Source: Limonium bicolor
Taxonomy: Eukaryota; Streptophyta; Magnoliopsida; Caryophyllales; Plumbaginaceae
DNA length: 64,000 bases
Direction: 5' to 3'
NCBI GenBank assembly: GCA_023374045.1
Contig: CM041780.1
Span: 165,655,074 to 165,719,073 of the forward strand
A program made the translations under genes and the position numbers. This document shows, in pieces, positions 33,431 to 43,672 of this stretch (its first letter is position 1; each line of letters opens with the position of its first letter). The notes under the pieces are model-generated. The model made no database searches, had not been told where the DNA came from, and saw nothing but the letters and a program-made list of their open reading frames with translations.

Positions 33431-34978
33431 AGCTTTGTGCCTTCTAGTTGCAAGGATGGAGGTGATCATGCAACTAGCTTTTGGTTCCCCTTTGTTTCCT
33501 CCTCTCGTGGCCGTGTTCCAGGTTGCGGCTGAGCAATGGCCTTACTACCAAAGCAACATCCTTCCGAACAAATGCTTATGGTAGTAGTATGACGGTTTTC
33601 TTTCAAAAATATGTATGCTCTATGTTTGTCTACCAGCAACTTTGTTTGCTGCATTGTAACCCCAACTATCTAATATATTTTGGCTTTGAAAAAAAAAGAC
33701 AACTTCACTTAGAAAGGTGTTTCTTTGTATCATCTTTATTTATAATTGACAGAAATCAACATAACGAAATGATACATTTTAGGGCTTGTTCCTTAGCCAC
33801 AGTTCGTAAATTGGGCACGATTTGTGCACATTAATCTCGTTGTAAAAGTGGAGCGGCCCATGGATTAATGTCAAACTTAATGCGATTGTGGGCCTTTATC
33901 CAAACCCCACTCAACCCTGCGTTCAGGGCTGAAAGCCACATTTTGCAAAAATCGTACAAAACCATTTTACATATTTACCTTGAAAAAGTGGGGCTGCATT
34001 TTGTCAACCTCGTACTCTTTGACTGCTTTGGAACCACAAAGGCAATTACTTCACATGTATCAAACCATATCCCCTCGATGGTGTGTCACCGTATTCAATT
34101 TTCTTGCGTTGATCCTACTTTGATTTGCTACTACACAATTGAGTAAGGCTTGACAGTTGTACATCTTGTCGGTTAATCATGTAATTGTTAAACCATATCC
34201 CATCAATGTATGTGTGTAACCACATTCAAATTTTTTTGTATCGAATCCATAGTACTTCAATTTGCTATACACTATTGAAGACGACGAGGAAATTTTACAA
34301 CCTGTTGGTTAATTACTCTGCTATTAATGTGTACCTACCATCGTTGGTGCCCAGCAACGCGTCATCTGTGTTTAAATACTTACCCAGATCTTTGATAACC
34401 TTCGCATCGGATAAGCAGCTAACTTCCTATCTTATGCATTTATTCTGTTTTTGCCTTACATTGGTCTTGAATAACAGTTTTTGTGTTTGTTGCCCATTTG
34501 TAGGAGACACAATGTTACTGAATGTGTCAAGTCCAACTAAGGTTTGTTCACTCTTTTGGTACGCTTATCTTTGCCGATTTCGTACCAACAATTGAGTGAT
34601 AGCAACCTAATATATTCATGCTCTTTTGCAGTTATGAGCTAAGTAGGAGACCATTTCTATGGTAATCTTAGTTACCTCCTACACAATTATTGTCATTACC
34701 AATTGTAGTAATACTGACTTGTCATTTGCAACTATAACCAATCACTGTCTCTTTTCTGAATTTGTCGATCTAAATATGTAGTTTTGTAAAATCATATCTA
34801 TTGCATGCAATATCATATCTGTTTGGAAATGAATTCAATGAGGGTGTCATGTTCTTATCAAAACTATTTAGTAAGATAGTATAAACTGTGGTGGTTATTA
34901 CTACTGGTTGTTAGTACATTGTATTGTAGTTTATACACTTTATACTAACATGTACACATGTGTGTTGTTTAGTCATGG
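33431..34978. other. Intergenic, with an imperfect tandem repeat
   Basis: Apart from the duplication at 34050-34325, I see no gene. Frames at 33481-33834 and 34185-34595 are not recognisable. The region separates two LINE pieces and may be an insertion or another old element. Confidence 0.35.
34050..34325. repeat. Imperfect tandem duplication, about 130-bp unit
   Basis: Two copies share, in order, AAACCATATCCC, a GTGT...ACC.CATTCAA-type stretch, GAATCC/GATCCTAC, TTTGATTTGCTA / TTCAATTTGCTA, and CTTGTCGGTTAAT / CCTGTTGGTTAAT. Divergence is high, so the event is old. Confidence 0.55.
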
Positions 34979-35281
34979 TGAAAAGGGTTGATAACGATAA
35001 GGGGAAGGGAAATCTTAATGAATATGTTCAGGGAAAATAGGAGACCCAAGCATGAGTGGTCTAAAGAGGATCACGGGGCTGAAAAGAAAAACATGCAAGC
35101 CAAGAAGAATCTGAATATGGGTAAGAAGAAATCCAAGGAAAGTAAAGGTAAGAGCACTGATGGAATTGATGATTTTGATGATATGCAAGGGGGTTTGGTT
35201 GAGACATTAGATAACTGCAAAAGTGTTCTTCTTGGACTGCAAGCTAAGGCGGAGAGAGCCGATGGTGTCATTTCAGTATAG
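34979..35281 (+). other. Lysine-rich open frame, unidentified
   Basis: A 97-codon frame at 34988-35281 is rich in Lys, Glu and Asp (AKKNLNMGKKKSKESKGK, then DGIDDFDDMQGGL). It precedes a LINE ORF2 end, so it could be the tail of a LINE ORF1, which is often charged. There is no supporting homology that I recognise. Confidence 0.3.
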
Positions 35282-35329
35282 GAAGCTGCAACTTTATATG
35301 TTGGTTAGTTGGGTTATTGATCAGAGTAA

Positions 35330-35995
35330 TATGTGCTGGAGAGAGAGAAAGTGATTAAGAATTGGATTCATAAGGAAGAGGCATGCCTCATTTTGGCTAT
35401 GCCACTGAGTCAGGTTAAGTGTCGGGATCTGTGGGTATGAGGATTATCAAGGAATGGTTAACTTTTTGTTAAGTCCGCTTACTATGTGACGGTAGATAGA
35501 AAATAGAGTAGTGGGGGTCATTTTATTAATCTAGTGTTGTTGGGGGAGTGATGTAGAGAACTATGAAATCTATATATTTCCTTCTAGGATTAGGTTGTTT
35601 GTTTGAAAGCTTGTTCATAGCATTCACCCATGTAAAGCATGGATTGTTTATAGGTGTAATGGTAAGATCAATGTCAGTTGTAGTTTGTGTGGGGATGTGA
35701 AGACGATCAATCATGTTGTATTGATTTTCCTTTTAGTGAAGTTTTATGGTCAACTATGCAGGTGGATGTCCCTTCTTTTACAATTTATGGGGATCTATGG
35801 ATTAGTTTGTTAAGTTATGTTGTAAGAGGATTTAGGGTGTGTCGAAAAGGCGGTTTTGATGCTATGGGGATTATGGTTTGCGCAATGCCAACTCTCAGAT
35901 GCGTGAGCGTCATCTTTGTAGTGAAGGGTGTGAGCAGGTACAACACTTCAAAATCTTGGGAATTTAGGAATTTAACTTGGGAGTAAAGTCTTAAA
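35330..35995 (+). pseudogene. LINE ORF2 C-terminal remnant (zf-RVT)
   Basis: Frames in order read WIHKEEACLILAMPLSQ and LFVKSAYYV, then AWIVYRCNGKINVSCSLCGD and VKTINHVV, then PFSEVLWSTMQVDVPSF. This is the zinc-binding domain after reverse transcriptase in plant LINEs (Cys-x2-Cys, His, then a final Cys region now lost). Stops and shifts lie at about 35437, 35510 and 35720. The RT domain itself is absent. Confidence 0.75.
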
Positions 35996-35999
35996 GTTT

Positions 36000-36224
36000 G
36001 TAGCTTGCTTTGAGCAAGGTTGATAAATGTGTCTCGAATGAACTTAACATTTTGATATTAAAAGTGTTAAGAAATGGGTTGGTAATTAGTTATAAGGATT
36101 CTTTTGAACGGGAACTTTCACTTATAGCATGTTTAGTTTAAGGATGTATCGTTCTCGGTTGATGAAGTGTTCTCATCCAACTTCGGGGTTGAAATTTTAT
36201 TTCAAGGGGGTGATAATGAAATAC
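36000..36224. other. Intergenic, nothing recognised
   Basis: AT-rich sequence between the LINE remnant and the next inverted-repeat element. No feature seen. Confidence 0.3.
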
Positions 36225-36980
36225 CCATAAAATTTAAATAATTGATATATTATATTTTATATCCCCATTTTACCCTCACTCCATATGTCCCCGCAATAAC
36301 CTTAGGGGTTTATGGTCATTTTAAAAAAAAATTAAAATATAAACAAATTACACAAAAATAACTAAAGATCGTATAAAAGTTGAATTCAATTTTAAAAATG
36401 AATAAAAATAAACAACAAAAAGAATTAAAATAAGAGTATTTTATAATTAAGTAGAAATGACTAAATAGTAAAAAAAATATTTAAAAAAACATATGTTATT
36501 GTTATAACTTTTTTACAATTTTAAGTCATCGCTACATAACACTTTAACAATATATATTTGTTTTTCAAAATAATTTAGTTTTTTTATTATTTAGTCATTT
36601 CTATTTATTTATTTATATTTTTTTTGTTTATTTAATTATATTCAGTTTTTAAATTTTCAAATTTGATATGATCTTTAATTTGTCTATGTATTTTATTTAA
36701 GTTTTAAATTTTTAAAAAACGTTGACCATATATCCTTGAGGTTATTGTAGGAGCATATGGTGCGAGGGTAAAATTGGGATATGAAAATATAATATATCAG
36801 AATTTGAACGAAGGGGCATCTCGTAATAAAACAGAAACTTCAGGGATATCTCGTAATGAAAATGAAACCTCATAGGTATATCGTTAAGAAAATAAAACAT
36901 TGGAGATATTTCATAATAAAAATGAAACGTTTGTGAAATTTGCTTAACCGTCGAGATACCTCATCAAATATATATAAAAA
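36225..36980. mobile_element. Foldback (probably Mutator-like) element
   Basis: The left arm (from about 36239: GATATATTATATTTTATATC, then CCATTTTACCCTC and ATAACCTTAGG) is mirrored on the right (to about 36810: CGAGGGTAAAATTGGGATAT, AATATAATATATC, GAGGTTATTGTAGG). Arms of about 280-320 bp meet near 36530. Outside the right arm, four degenerate units of GGGATATCTCGTAATGAAAA type follow, like the terminal motifs of the Mutator-like MITE at 19438. I could not fix the exact ends or target duplication. Confidence 0.65.
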
Positions 36981-37663
36981 AAAACCCTTCTTTGGTGACC
37001 CTCCGAGCAATGTCACCCATCATCTAATAGTTCATGCATCGATACTTTCAAGTTTCAACTTTTTCGTTACCAGTCGATCTCACCCAGAGACAAATTAAAT
37101 ACATTTATTGTAATTTATATCCTTCAAGTGTCCCCTCTCGATCTAATCGCTTGCGGTGTGGCTAATTGGATCTTTTCTATTATGTTAAATGATATTCCGT
37201 CACCAATACTTTTTAGTTTAGTGGTGATTGAGACTAAACTTGGTAGGGAGAATGACGGTTCGATCAAATGAAATAATGAGTATTGTTAGTGTAAACTGTG
37301 TAATTACTTCATATTTTATTATATGTATAATACCTCATGTATTTCACTTTATATGCACGCTTTCATATAATACATACGCACGACTCCTATATAACTCATT
37401 AAGATTTTGGTTTTAGTTATTCGGGAATAGAAATAAAATAGTTTGAGTTGGATCGTTTCTAATAATATTATGTTAATTGTTTTAGATCCTGAATGCTGAG
37501 AGGAACACCGGTAATTGATCCTTGATTTTTAAAGGCATCAGAATAATATTGTGGTAGTTCCGAGCATTTGGTAATAAAACCATATATATAGTATAAGTGT
37601 TTTAATTATCTCATTAAATAAGATTCATTAGAGTGTTGATGTTACGTAGATATTTATAATTTT
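36981..37663. other. Intergenic, no supported gene
   Basis: AT-rich, with no repeats or exons that I can recognise. The pieces around 37440-37600 may be remains of an older element. Confidence 0.35.
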
Positions 37664-37977
37664 TTTTATATATAATCACATGTTGAAGATAGCCCATGGA
37701 ATCACAATGTGACTGGTTTATGATCTTATCTACTGCCGTGCTATTGTCTATTTTCAAGTACACCAATCAATGTTTGCCTGACTCGGGGGTTGTATGAATC
37801 GTTGGACTGCTTGAATTGATTATTTGAGATTGGTCCAGTAGTGGGGAATTTTTGTTGGATTGCTTGTACTTATGATAATGGAAGTTGTAGTTGTGATTAT
37901 TTCTTTGGTGATCTGTTGTGAGACTTAAATGAGCTTATTGTCTTTATGCCTTTGGAAAGTTTGGTATCATATTATGA
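37664..37977. repeat. Direct repeat copy 1, flanking the foldback element
   Basis: This 314-bp stretch (from ATATATAATCACATGTTG to CATATTATGA) is repeated in the same orientation at 42820-43149 with roughly 10-15% divergence by eye. It lies immediately left of the foldback element's left arm. Confidence 0.85.
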
Positions 37978-38672
37978 TTCATAATATGCCACTAAAATGT
38001 TTCATAATTCGCGATATACCCCTTTTTTTGAAACTTGTCCCTCATATGCCCCTAAAATGTTTTGAAATTCACAAAATGCCACAACTGGGTAACGTTCGTT
38101 AAATATGTAGTTAACATGCCTTCGAAAGTGACCATTTTACCCCTAAAGGTTTTTTTAAAAAAATTATTTTTTTAAAAGTCATTGTTTTGTGTAACAACTA
38201 TTTTTTTGAATCTTTTTTAAAAGTTCACAAAATGCCCCAATTTTTACAAAAAGTTCACAATATGTCTATGTTTTTACAAAATAGTTCACAATATGCACCA
38301 TCTTGTTATGTAAACAAAACATAAACTTCATTCTAAAGCCATTGTCATGTCTACAACCACAATCGATGAAAAATTTCAAACAATCCATTACAAATATGGA
38401 GTTCCAGCCAATCTCACTCTCTCATGCAAAGGGCATACTACAGTTGCTAAACTTGTGGGTTTTTTCAATGGTGGGTACCAATGATGTAGAATCGATATGT
38501 TGTGCAAAAACTATATAACAAAGTATATAAATAAATGCAAAGAAGAGGCAAGTGCACCTAATCGATGTAGTACAACAAGTGTCGTATCCACAAGGAAATT
38601 GATCCTACTTTCTTAGACTCGGTAATTAGTAATTGAAATGAAAGCAAAATAAATGGGGGTTTAGCTGGCGGC

Positions 38673-40341
38673 TGATAAGTGTGAAATTAGCATGGTTTTA
38701 GTGGTGCTAAATTCTTACTTTATGCAACCTTTTGGGCGTTTTCTCACACTTATCCTATGTTTTTCCTGATTCTTACTTTAGGCAAGAACTGATGCCAATT
38801 TATATGTTAAAAGCAGGAAATGATGGTGAAAATGTATAGTTCTCCTCAAGAGCTTTCCAACGCCGTCAACGGGGAACAAATCGGAGCTCAAACGAAGAAT
38901 CTAGACCCTGTCGAAGTTTACGGAGGAAAGGGACACAAATATACACATGTCCGGATCTACGTCCGACCCTATGGTCCGGACGGGTGGTCCGCACACCTCA
39001 AAATTGATTTTTTTTACACACGTCCGGATCTATGTCTGGCTAAGTGACCCAGACGCGTTGTTCCTGTCCGGCTAGCTGATCCAGACGGAGATCCGGACGC
39101 ACCCAGAATGCTACCTTTCGAATCTATCACGTGTCCGGATGATGTGTCCGACCCAGTGACCCGGACGTGCTCAGAAGGACGGCAATATTTACGACCACGA
39201 TTGCAGCGCCACGGATTTCTATTATATTTCTGTCCAGCCCGGCTATCCAGCTAACTGACCCATACAGGTGGTCCGGACGTCTCACAAAGCAAAAAATCTC
39301 GCCTGACGCGTTGTGTCTTGTCCGGCTAACTGATCTGGACAGCTCACCCGAACGTGTGTATTTTGTGCACAAAAATTCTATTTTAAGGAGCATTCACGAG
39401 GGCAAAGAAAAAAACATTCAAGGACACCACCATTCACGAACATACGTCGCGCCTCTCTTAGTCTTCTTGTCCTGCCATGACCATTTCTACACCGAAGGAG
39501 AAGATTTCTGCTCCGAATTCGTTCATCTGCTCAACCTTCCATCTGACAAATTTCAGAACTAATACTGAGATAATTTCTACTCTCTCTTCTTGTATTTGTT
39601 CTTCAATTATGCTAGGCTAGGAGAATTAAACTCTGGGGATGGTTATCTGACTGTTTTGATTCTATAATTTCTACTACTCGTTGGTTTAAGATTCTTGACG
39701 ATTGTTGGAGGTTAAGTTATCTTCAGCACTTTCAATAAAAGTAGCTAATTTGTTGATTGCTTTACGAATTCCGTTTTGAGTGAGATTTGTGATAAATGGA
39801 ATGGTCGATTAACCTGTGAACTTTTGAAAAACTACACCGGATAGGTTAGATTTTCCCTCAAGTGCAAAAATTAATTCCTTGTGCTCATTCCGTCTATTCG
39901 TGTTGTGCTAAATCTGGATTAAATCTAGTACTTCTGCTATGTGAGTTCTTGAGGCTAGGATTTAGTCTCTATAAAAGTTTTAGGAATTTTGCCAATCGAC
40001 ATCTCAAACTAACCAGCAGGAATTGCATAATCTCACAGTCGAAAAAGATAACCTGACCTGAAGTTCCATTTCACACATAGTTTTCATTGAATTTATTTGC
40101 TCTTTTATTTACTAGTTTTCTCGCTATTTTAAATCACAAAACCAAAACAACCGACAACCCCTTTCATTTCACTACATTCCTAGGATTAGATTTAATCATA
40201 AAGTCCCCGTGGATTCGACCTCAGTAACTTGATTAATTTACTTTATTATTGCGAGTGGGTATTTTGCAACCTGTAGGGATTTAATTTATTAATTTCTAGG
40301 ATTAATTTCTTAGCGTTTAGTAGGCTAAATTGCCCGTTTCA
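38673..40341 (+). mobile_element. Solo LTR nested in the previous solo LTR
   Basis: The 1,669-bp unit starts TGATAAGTGTGAAATTAGC and ends TTGCCCGTTTCA, with GCGGC exactly on both sides (38668-38672, 40342-40346). The uninterrupted target is visible in sister LTRs at about 43842 and 46650. The first nine bases equal those of its host LTR read on the minus strand, so it belongs to a related Ty3/gypsy (Tat-like) lineage. Near its end GTGGATTCGACC is a motif I associate with such LTRs. Orientation is taken from the TGATAAGTG start. Confidence 0.9.
38945..39345 (+). repeat. GC-rich GTCCGGA / GGTCCGGAC dyad repeats in U3 of nested LTR
   Basis: About ten copies of GTCCGGAT, GGTCCGGACG and CCGGCTAACTGATC-like words occur with partial dyad symmetry. 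The tract lies about 270-670 bp from the LTR start and is much richer in GC than the rest. Confidence 0.75.
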
Positions 40342-41112
40342 GCGGCAACCTTGATTATGTTGATTTGGTAATTGAAAGAACAACAACTAAACTAGAGATG
40401 ATAGTTTAATGGATTGGATGGAGGAGTACTTTGGGAATTTGGTAATCACCCTAAGCTACCTAAACATGCTAGCAATTCTTCTTATGCCATAATTGTCTTT
40501 TTAGAACAAAGATAATAACCCTCTAAACCAAAGATGGGCTATATCTAACTTAGTTAATTTTAATCTTCAAAACCAATTAGGGTTAAAATCACTAAGTAGC
40601 ATTAAGCAAGTTATAGATAAAAGCCCCAAATTATACCCACTAACCCTAGGGGTAAACATCAAGGGTTCTCTCTTAATTTGGTCACAAACCCTAACTCAAA
40701 ACCAAATTGTAGCAAGGGTTCACCAAGAATGCACTCAAGAGATCAATTTAAGAGCATTGAATGATAATTAAGAGATAAACAACTATATTAATGCATAATA
40801 AGATTTACAAGCACATTCTAGGGTTTGGGGTCAAAAACCCATCACAAAGCACTATATGAGTCTACTCAAGCATTGGGGCTATAAAAGAGAGAAAGGAGAA
40901 AGAGATAGCCATTAATGTGGGTGGTTGAGCTCTTGAATGAGGTGAGGAAGTCTCCTCTCTCTTCTCTTCTTTTTCTTCTCTTCTTCTTCTATTTTTCCCT
41001 CTGTTTGTCGCCTCTGTCTGCTGAAAGAACGGAGTTGGAGTGTCACAGAAGAGAATGAGAATTTTATTCTCTGAATTCTACGTTTTAACGAGTCTGGCGT
41101 GTCTCTATAAGT

Positions 41113-41440
41113 GTGGTCCGGGTTTGTAACCCGGACACAAACCCGGACCAAGTTGAAATAAGGGCAGAGAGTTGGGCGAGAGTGTGGTCCGGGTTTGCAA
41201 ACTCAGACACAAACCCGGACCATGTCAAAAAGAGGGCAGAGAGTTTGGCGAGAGTGTGGTCTGGGTTTGTAAACTCGGACACAAACCCGGACCATGTCAA
41301 AAAGAGGGTAGAGAGTTTTCAGCGGGATTGGCCCGGGTTTGTAAACCTGGACACAAACCCGGACCAGGGTGAAATGTTGGCAGAGAGTTCTATAAGGGGT
41401 TGGTCCAGGTTTGTAAACCCGGACACAAACACGGACATGC
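41113..41440 (-). repeat. About 71-bp tandem array with CCGGGTTTG dyads in U3 of solo LTR
   Basis: Five units each begin with a GTGGTCCGGGTTTG-type start, then AACCCGGACACAAACCCGGA, then AGAGTT. Each unit holds a strong inverted repeat (GGTCCGGGTTTG ... CAAACCCGGACC), so hairpins are expected. It sits 274-601 bp from the LTR start on the sense strand. Both strands stay open for up to 138 codons because of the repeat period, which is not evidence of a protein. Confidence 0.9.
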
Positions 41441-41902
41441 CTAAAAATGCATCTGAATGCCCGTTTTTCTCCTGTCTTGTCCCGTCTTGGTCTCGACTCT
41501 CACGGTACGCATCCCTAAGTCTCGTATAAACATCCAAACAACTCATTTCATCGTTCCATTGTGCTCCAATGGTCTTTTACCTAAATTGTATCCAAAAGTG
41601 TGTAAGTTCACTAATAATTACTGAATACTCTGTAAAGTGATGAAAATAGGTTATAACTCAAGTAAAATGCAGGTGAATATAAACCTAATAAATGCATATT
41701 TTCACCACTTATCACGATACAACCCTCATCCGAAGGTAAGGCAAGCTGCTTCAAGCAGCTCATACTCAACCATGAGAGCATCTACCTCTCAATGCAACCA
41801 CATTCTATATTTTATTTCGTAGTTCTAGCATGGGGATTGCACAATCATGTGTATGGTTGGGTGGACCTATTACGGATAAAAATTTCAATTGCAACTACAA
41901 CT

Positions 41903-41993
41903 TTTTTTTTATAGTTACAGTAGGTAGGTTTCGAACCCAAGACCTTTGGTTCCTGTATACCACTCCTCTACCAACCAAGCCACAGGGGCTTGG
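41903..41993 (-). mobile_element. Short tRNA-derived SINE with 17-bp target duplication
   Basis: CAATTGCAACTACAACT occurs exactly on both sides (41886-41902, 41994-42010). On the minus strand the insert reads CCCCTGTGGCTTGGTTGGTA (A box), then CTTGGGTTCGAAACC (B box), and ends in a run of A. It is about 91 bp, little more than a tRNA-like head and tail. Missing tRNA folding features and the flanking duplication argue against a tRNA gene. Confidence 0.88.
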
Positions 41994-42132
41994 CAATTGC
42001 AACTACAACTATAGCCCACAAAAACCACAACTTCATGCTTTGCTTCATCTCTTCTTTGAGTCCATTCTTCGTTTTGTCCCTCATTTTCTTGATAAGATAT
42101 GAATCAACTGTTATTCTTTCTAGATGTGGAGT

Positions 42133-42365
42133 TTAAGAAAGAGTAGAGGCAACACTAGAGGTATATGCTTTCATGGTTGAGCATGATACCTTCGAATGAG
42201 GGTTGCATCGATCCTGCATCACTTGTGCCCACCATTGAAAGAAACCACAAGTCCAACAGTTGTAGTATGCCTTTTCGACTGAGTATTGCTCATGCGGGAG
42301 AGAGCAAAATTGGCTGGAACTCCACATTTACAATGGATCGTTTGAAACTTTTCATCCATTGTGGT
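42133..42365 (-). pseudogene. Captured zf-GRF-type zinc-finger fragment, right arm
   Basis: On the minus strand HCKCGVPANFALS begins near 42348. After a frame change, KAYYNCWTCGFFQWWAQVMQ follows at about 42200-42270. The CxCGxPA start and the CGFFxWW end are the hallmarks of the GRF zinc finger, a small nucleic-acid-binding domain. A matching copy in the left arm (38340-38495) has the CxC changed to Tyr-x-Tyr. The pair shows that the fragment belonged to the element's arm before the arms diverged. Non-coding now. Confidence 0.7.
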
Positions 42366-42819
42366 TGTAAACATGGTCATGGCTTTAGTATGAAATTTGT
42401 ATTTTGTTTTTATTACAAGAGGGTGATTTTATAGGCAAAAAATAGCCGTTAGAGTCAAACTAGCTATTGGAACAAAAATCTAGGTGTTACAACCGCTTAA
42501 AAGAAAAAGAGAAGCATATTGTGAACTTATTTATAAAAACAGGAACATATTGTGAACTTTTTTGTAAAAATCGGGGCATTTTGTAAACTTTTTAAAAAGA
42601 AAAAAATGTAGTCGCTACATAAAACAATGACTTTAAAAAATCAGGGGTAAAATGGTCATTTTCTAGGGCATGTTAATTGCAAATTTAACGAGCGTTATCC
42701 ACTTATGGCATTTTGTGAATTTTAATACATTTTTATGGCATATAAGGGACAAATTTCAAAAAAGGAGTATATCGTGAATTATGAAACATTTTTGTGGCAT
42801 ATTGTGAATTTTCCCTACA

Positions 42820-43149
42820 TTTTTATATATAATCACATGTTGAAGATAGCCCATGGAATTACTATGTGACTAGTTTCATGATCTTATCTACTAGCGTGCT
42901 ACTATCTATTTACGAGTACACTTATGCCTACCAAATGTTTGCCCAACTTGGGGGTTGTATGAATTATTGTACTGTTTGAATTGATTATTTGAGATTGGTC
43001 CAATAGCGGGGCATTTTATGGTTGGATTGCTTGTACTTCTGATAATGGACAATTGTAGTTGTGATTAGTTGTTTGGTAATGTCTGTTGTGAGACTTAAAT
43101 GAGATTATTGGCTTTATGTCTTTGGAAAGTGTTTGGTATGATATTATGA
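42820..43149. repeat. Direct repeat copy 2, flanking the foldback element
   Basis: Same-orientation copy of 37664-37977, starting right after the foldback element's right end and ending ATATTATGA. See copy 1. Confidence 0.85.
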
Positions 43150-43672
43150 CTGGTTGGGTTACTATGTTCTGGATTTGATAGGAGAATGATTTTAGAATGT
43201 TGGAATTGAAAGCTCTTTGACTAATATCTTTTGCGTTGCTGACTCTCAAACCGCAATTAAGCTCCACGATCTACTTCCTTAGTTGGTAGTACTTGGGAGT
43301 GTGCACACTTAAGGACTTAGAGAGAGGGTGAATTGGTACGGTCCCAACTTTGTTGGGTTACCGATGATTGAAAATGGTGAATTGTGAAACTTTGGTAACT
43401 CTCATCATTCTTGAACTATGACATTGTTTGTTGGTTGGTTTATGGAATTATTCTACTATTAATGTGATCTTGACTTGTTGGTTGTCCTGTGTGATTATGT
43501 TATTTGTTTGTGATGTGATGCAATGTTCCTATGTATGTTGTTGAATTATTATGCTAAATGAGTTTTCAAGATAAAACCGTGGTTTTGACAGGGCGGATTA
43601 TGATAATCCGGATTTATTTTTAGTATGGCATATATGTGTTCTTATATTAAGTGGGATATGTCATTGTAAGGC
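43150..43672. other. Unclassified sequence, target region of next LTR element
   Basis: T/G-rich sequence without coding potential. With 47772-48217 it forms one continuous pre-insertion stretch (AAGGC junction). It resembles the T/G-rich parts of old LTRs, but I cannot place it. Confidence 0.35.

Larger units (their letters stand above)
38498..41714 (-). mobile_element. Solo LTR (Athila/Tat-like family), interrupted
   Basis: It runs from TGTTGTGCAAAAACTATATA to TTTCACCACTTATCA and is flanked by CGATA on both sides (38493-38497, 41715-41719). Its ends and much of its length match the LTRs of the element at 43673-47766, which orients it on the minus strand. Without its nested guest it is about 1.54 kb, longer than its relatives because of a tandem array at 41113-41440. 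No internal region remains, so it arose by LTR-LTR recombination. Confidence 0.93.
37971..42815. mobile_element. Mutator-like foldback element with very long arms, nested insertions
   Basis: The right end is ATTGTGAATTTTCCC at 42815, the inverse of the start of the MITE at 19438. The right arm (about 42130-42815) pairs with a left arm made of 37971-38497 plus 41715-41822, which a solo LTR has split. Arms are about 630-690 bp. The outer arm motifs (ATAATATGCCACTAAAATG and the inverse CATTTTTGTGGCATATTGTG) and inner ones (a GRF-type zinc-finger fragment) both pair. The left terminus is diverged and merges with a flanking direct repeat, so I cannot find a 9-bp duplication. The loop (41823-42129) holds a SINE. 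Confidence 0.8.

Noticed and set aside
41113..41529. 138-codon plus-strand frame and overlapping frames on both strands
   Set aside because: All are open only because a roughly 71-bp GC-rich repeat lacks stops in several frames; the peptides are repeats of the DNA unit.
41903..41993. tRNA gene
   Set aside because: A and B boxes are present but a full cloverleaf is not, and a target duplication plus A tail mark a SINE.
37664..43149. Direct repeats as LTRs of a retrotransposon
   Set aside because: No TG...CA ends, primer site or polypurine tract at their borders, and the enclosed DNA is a foldback element.
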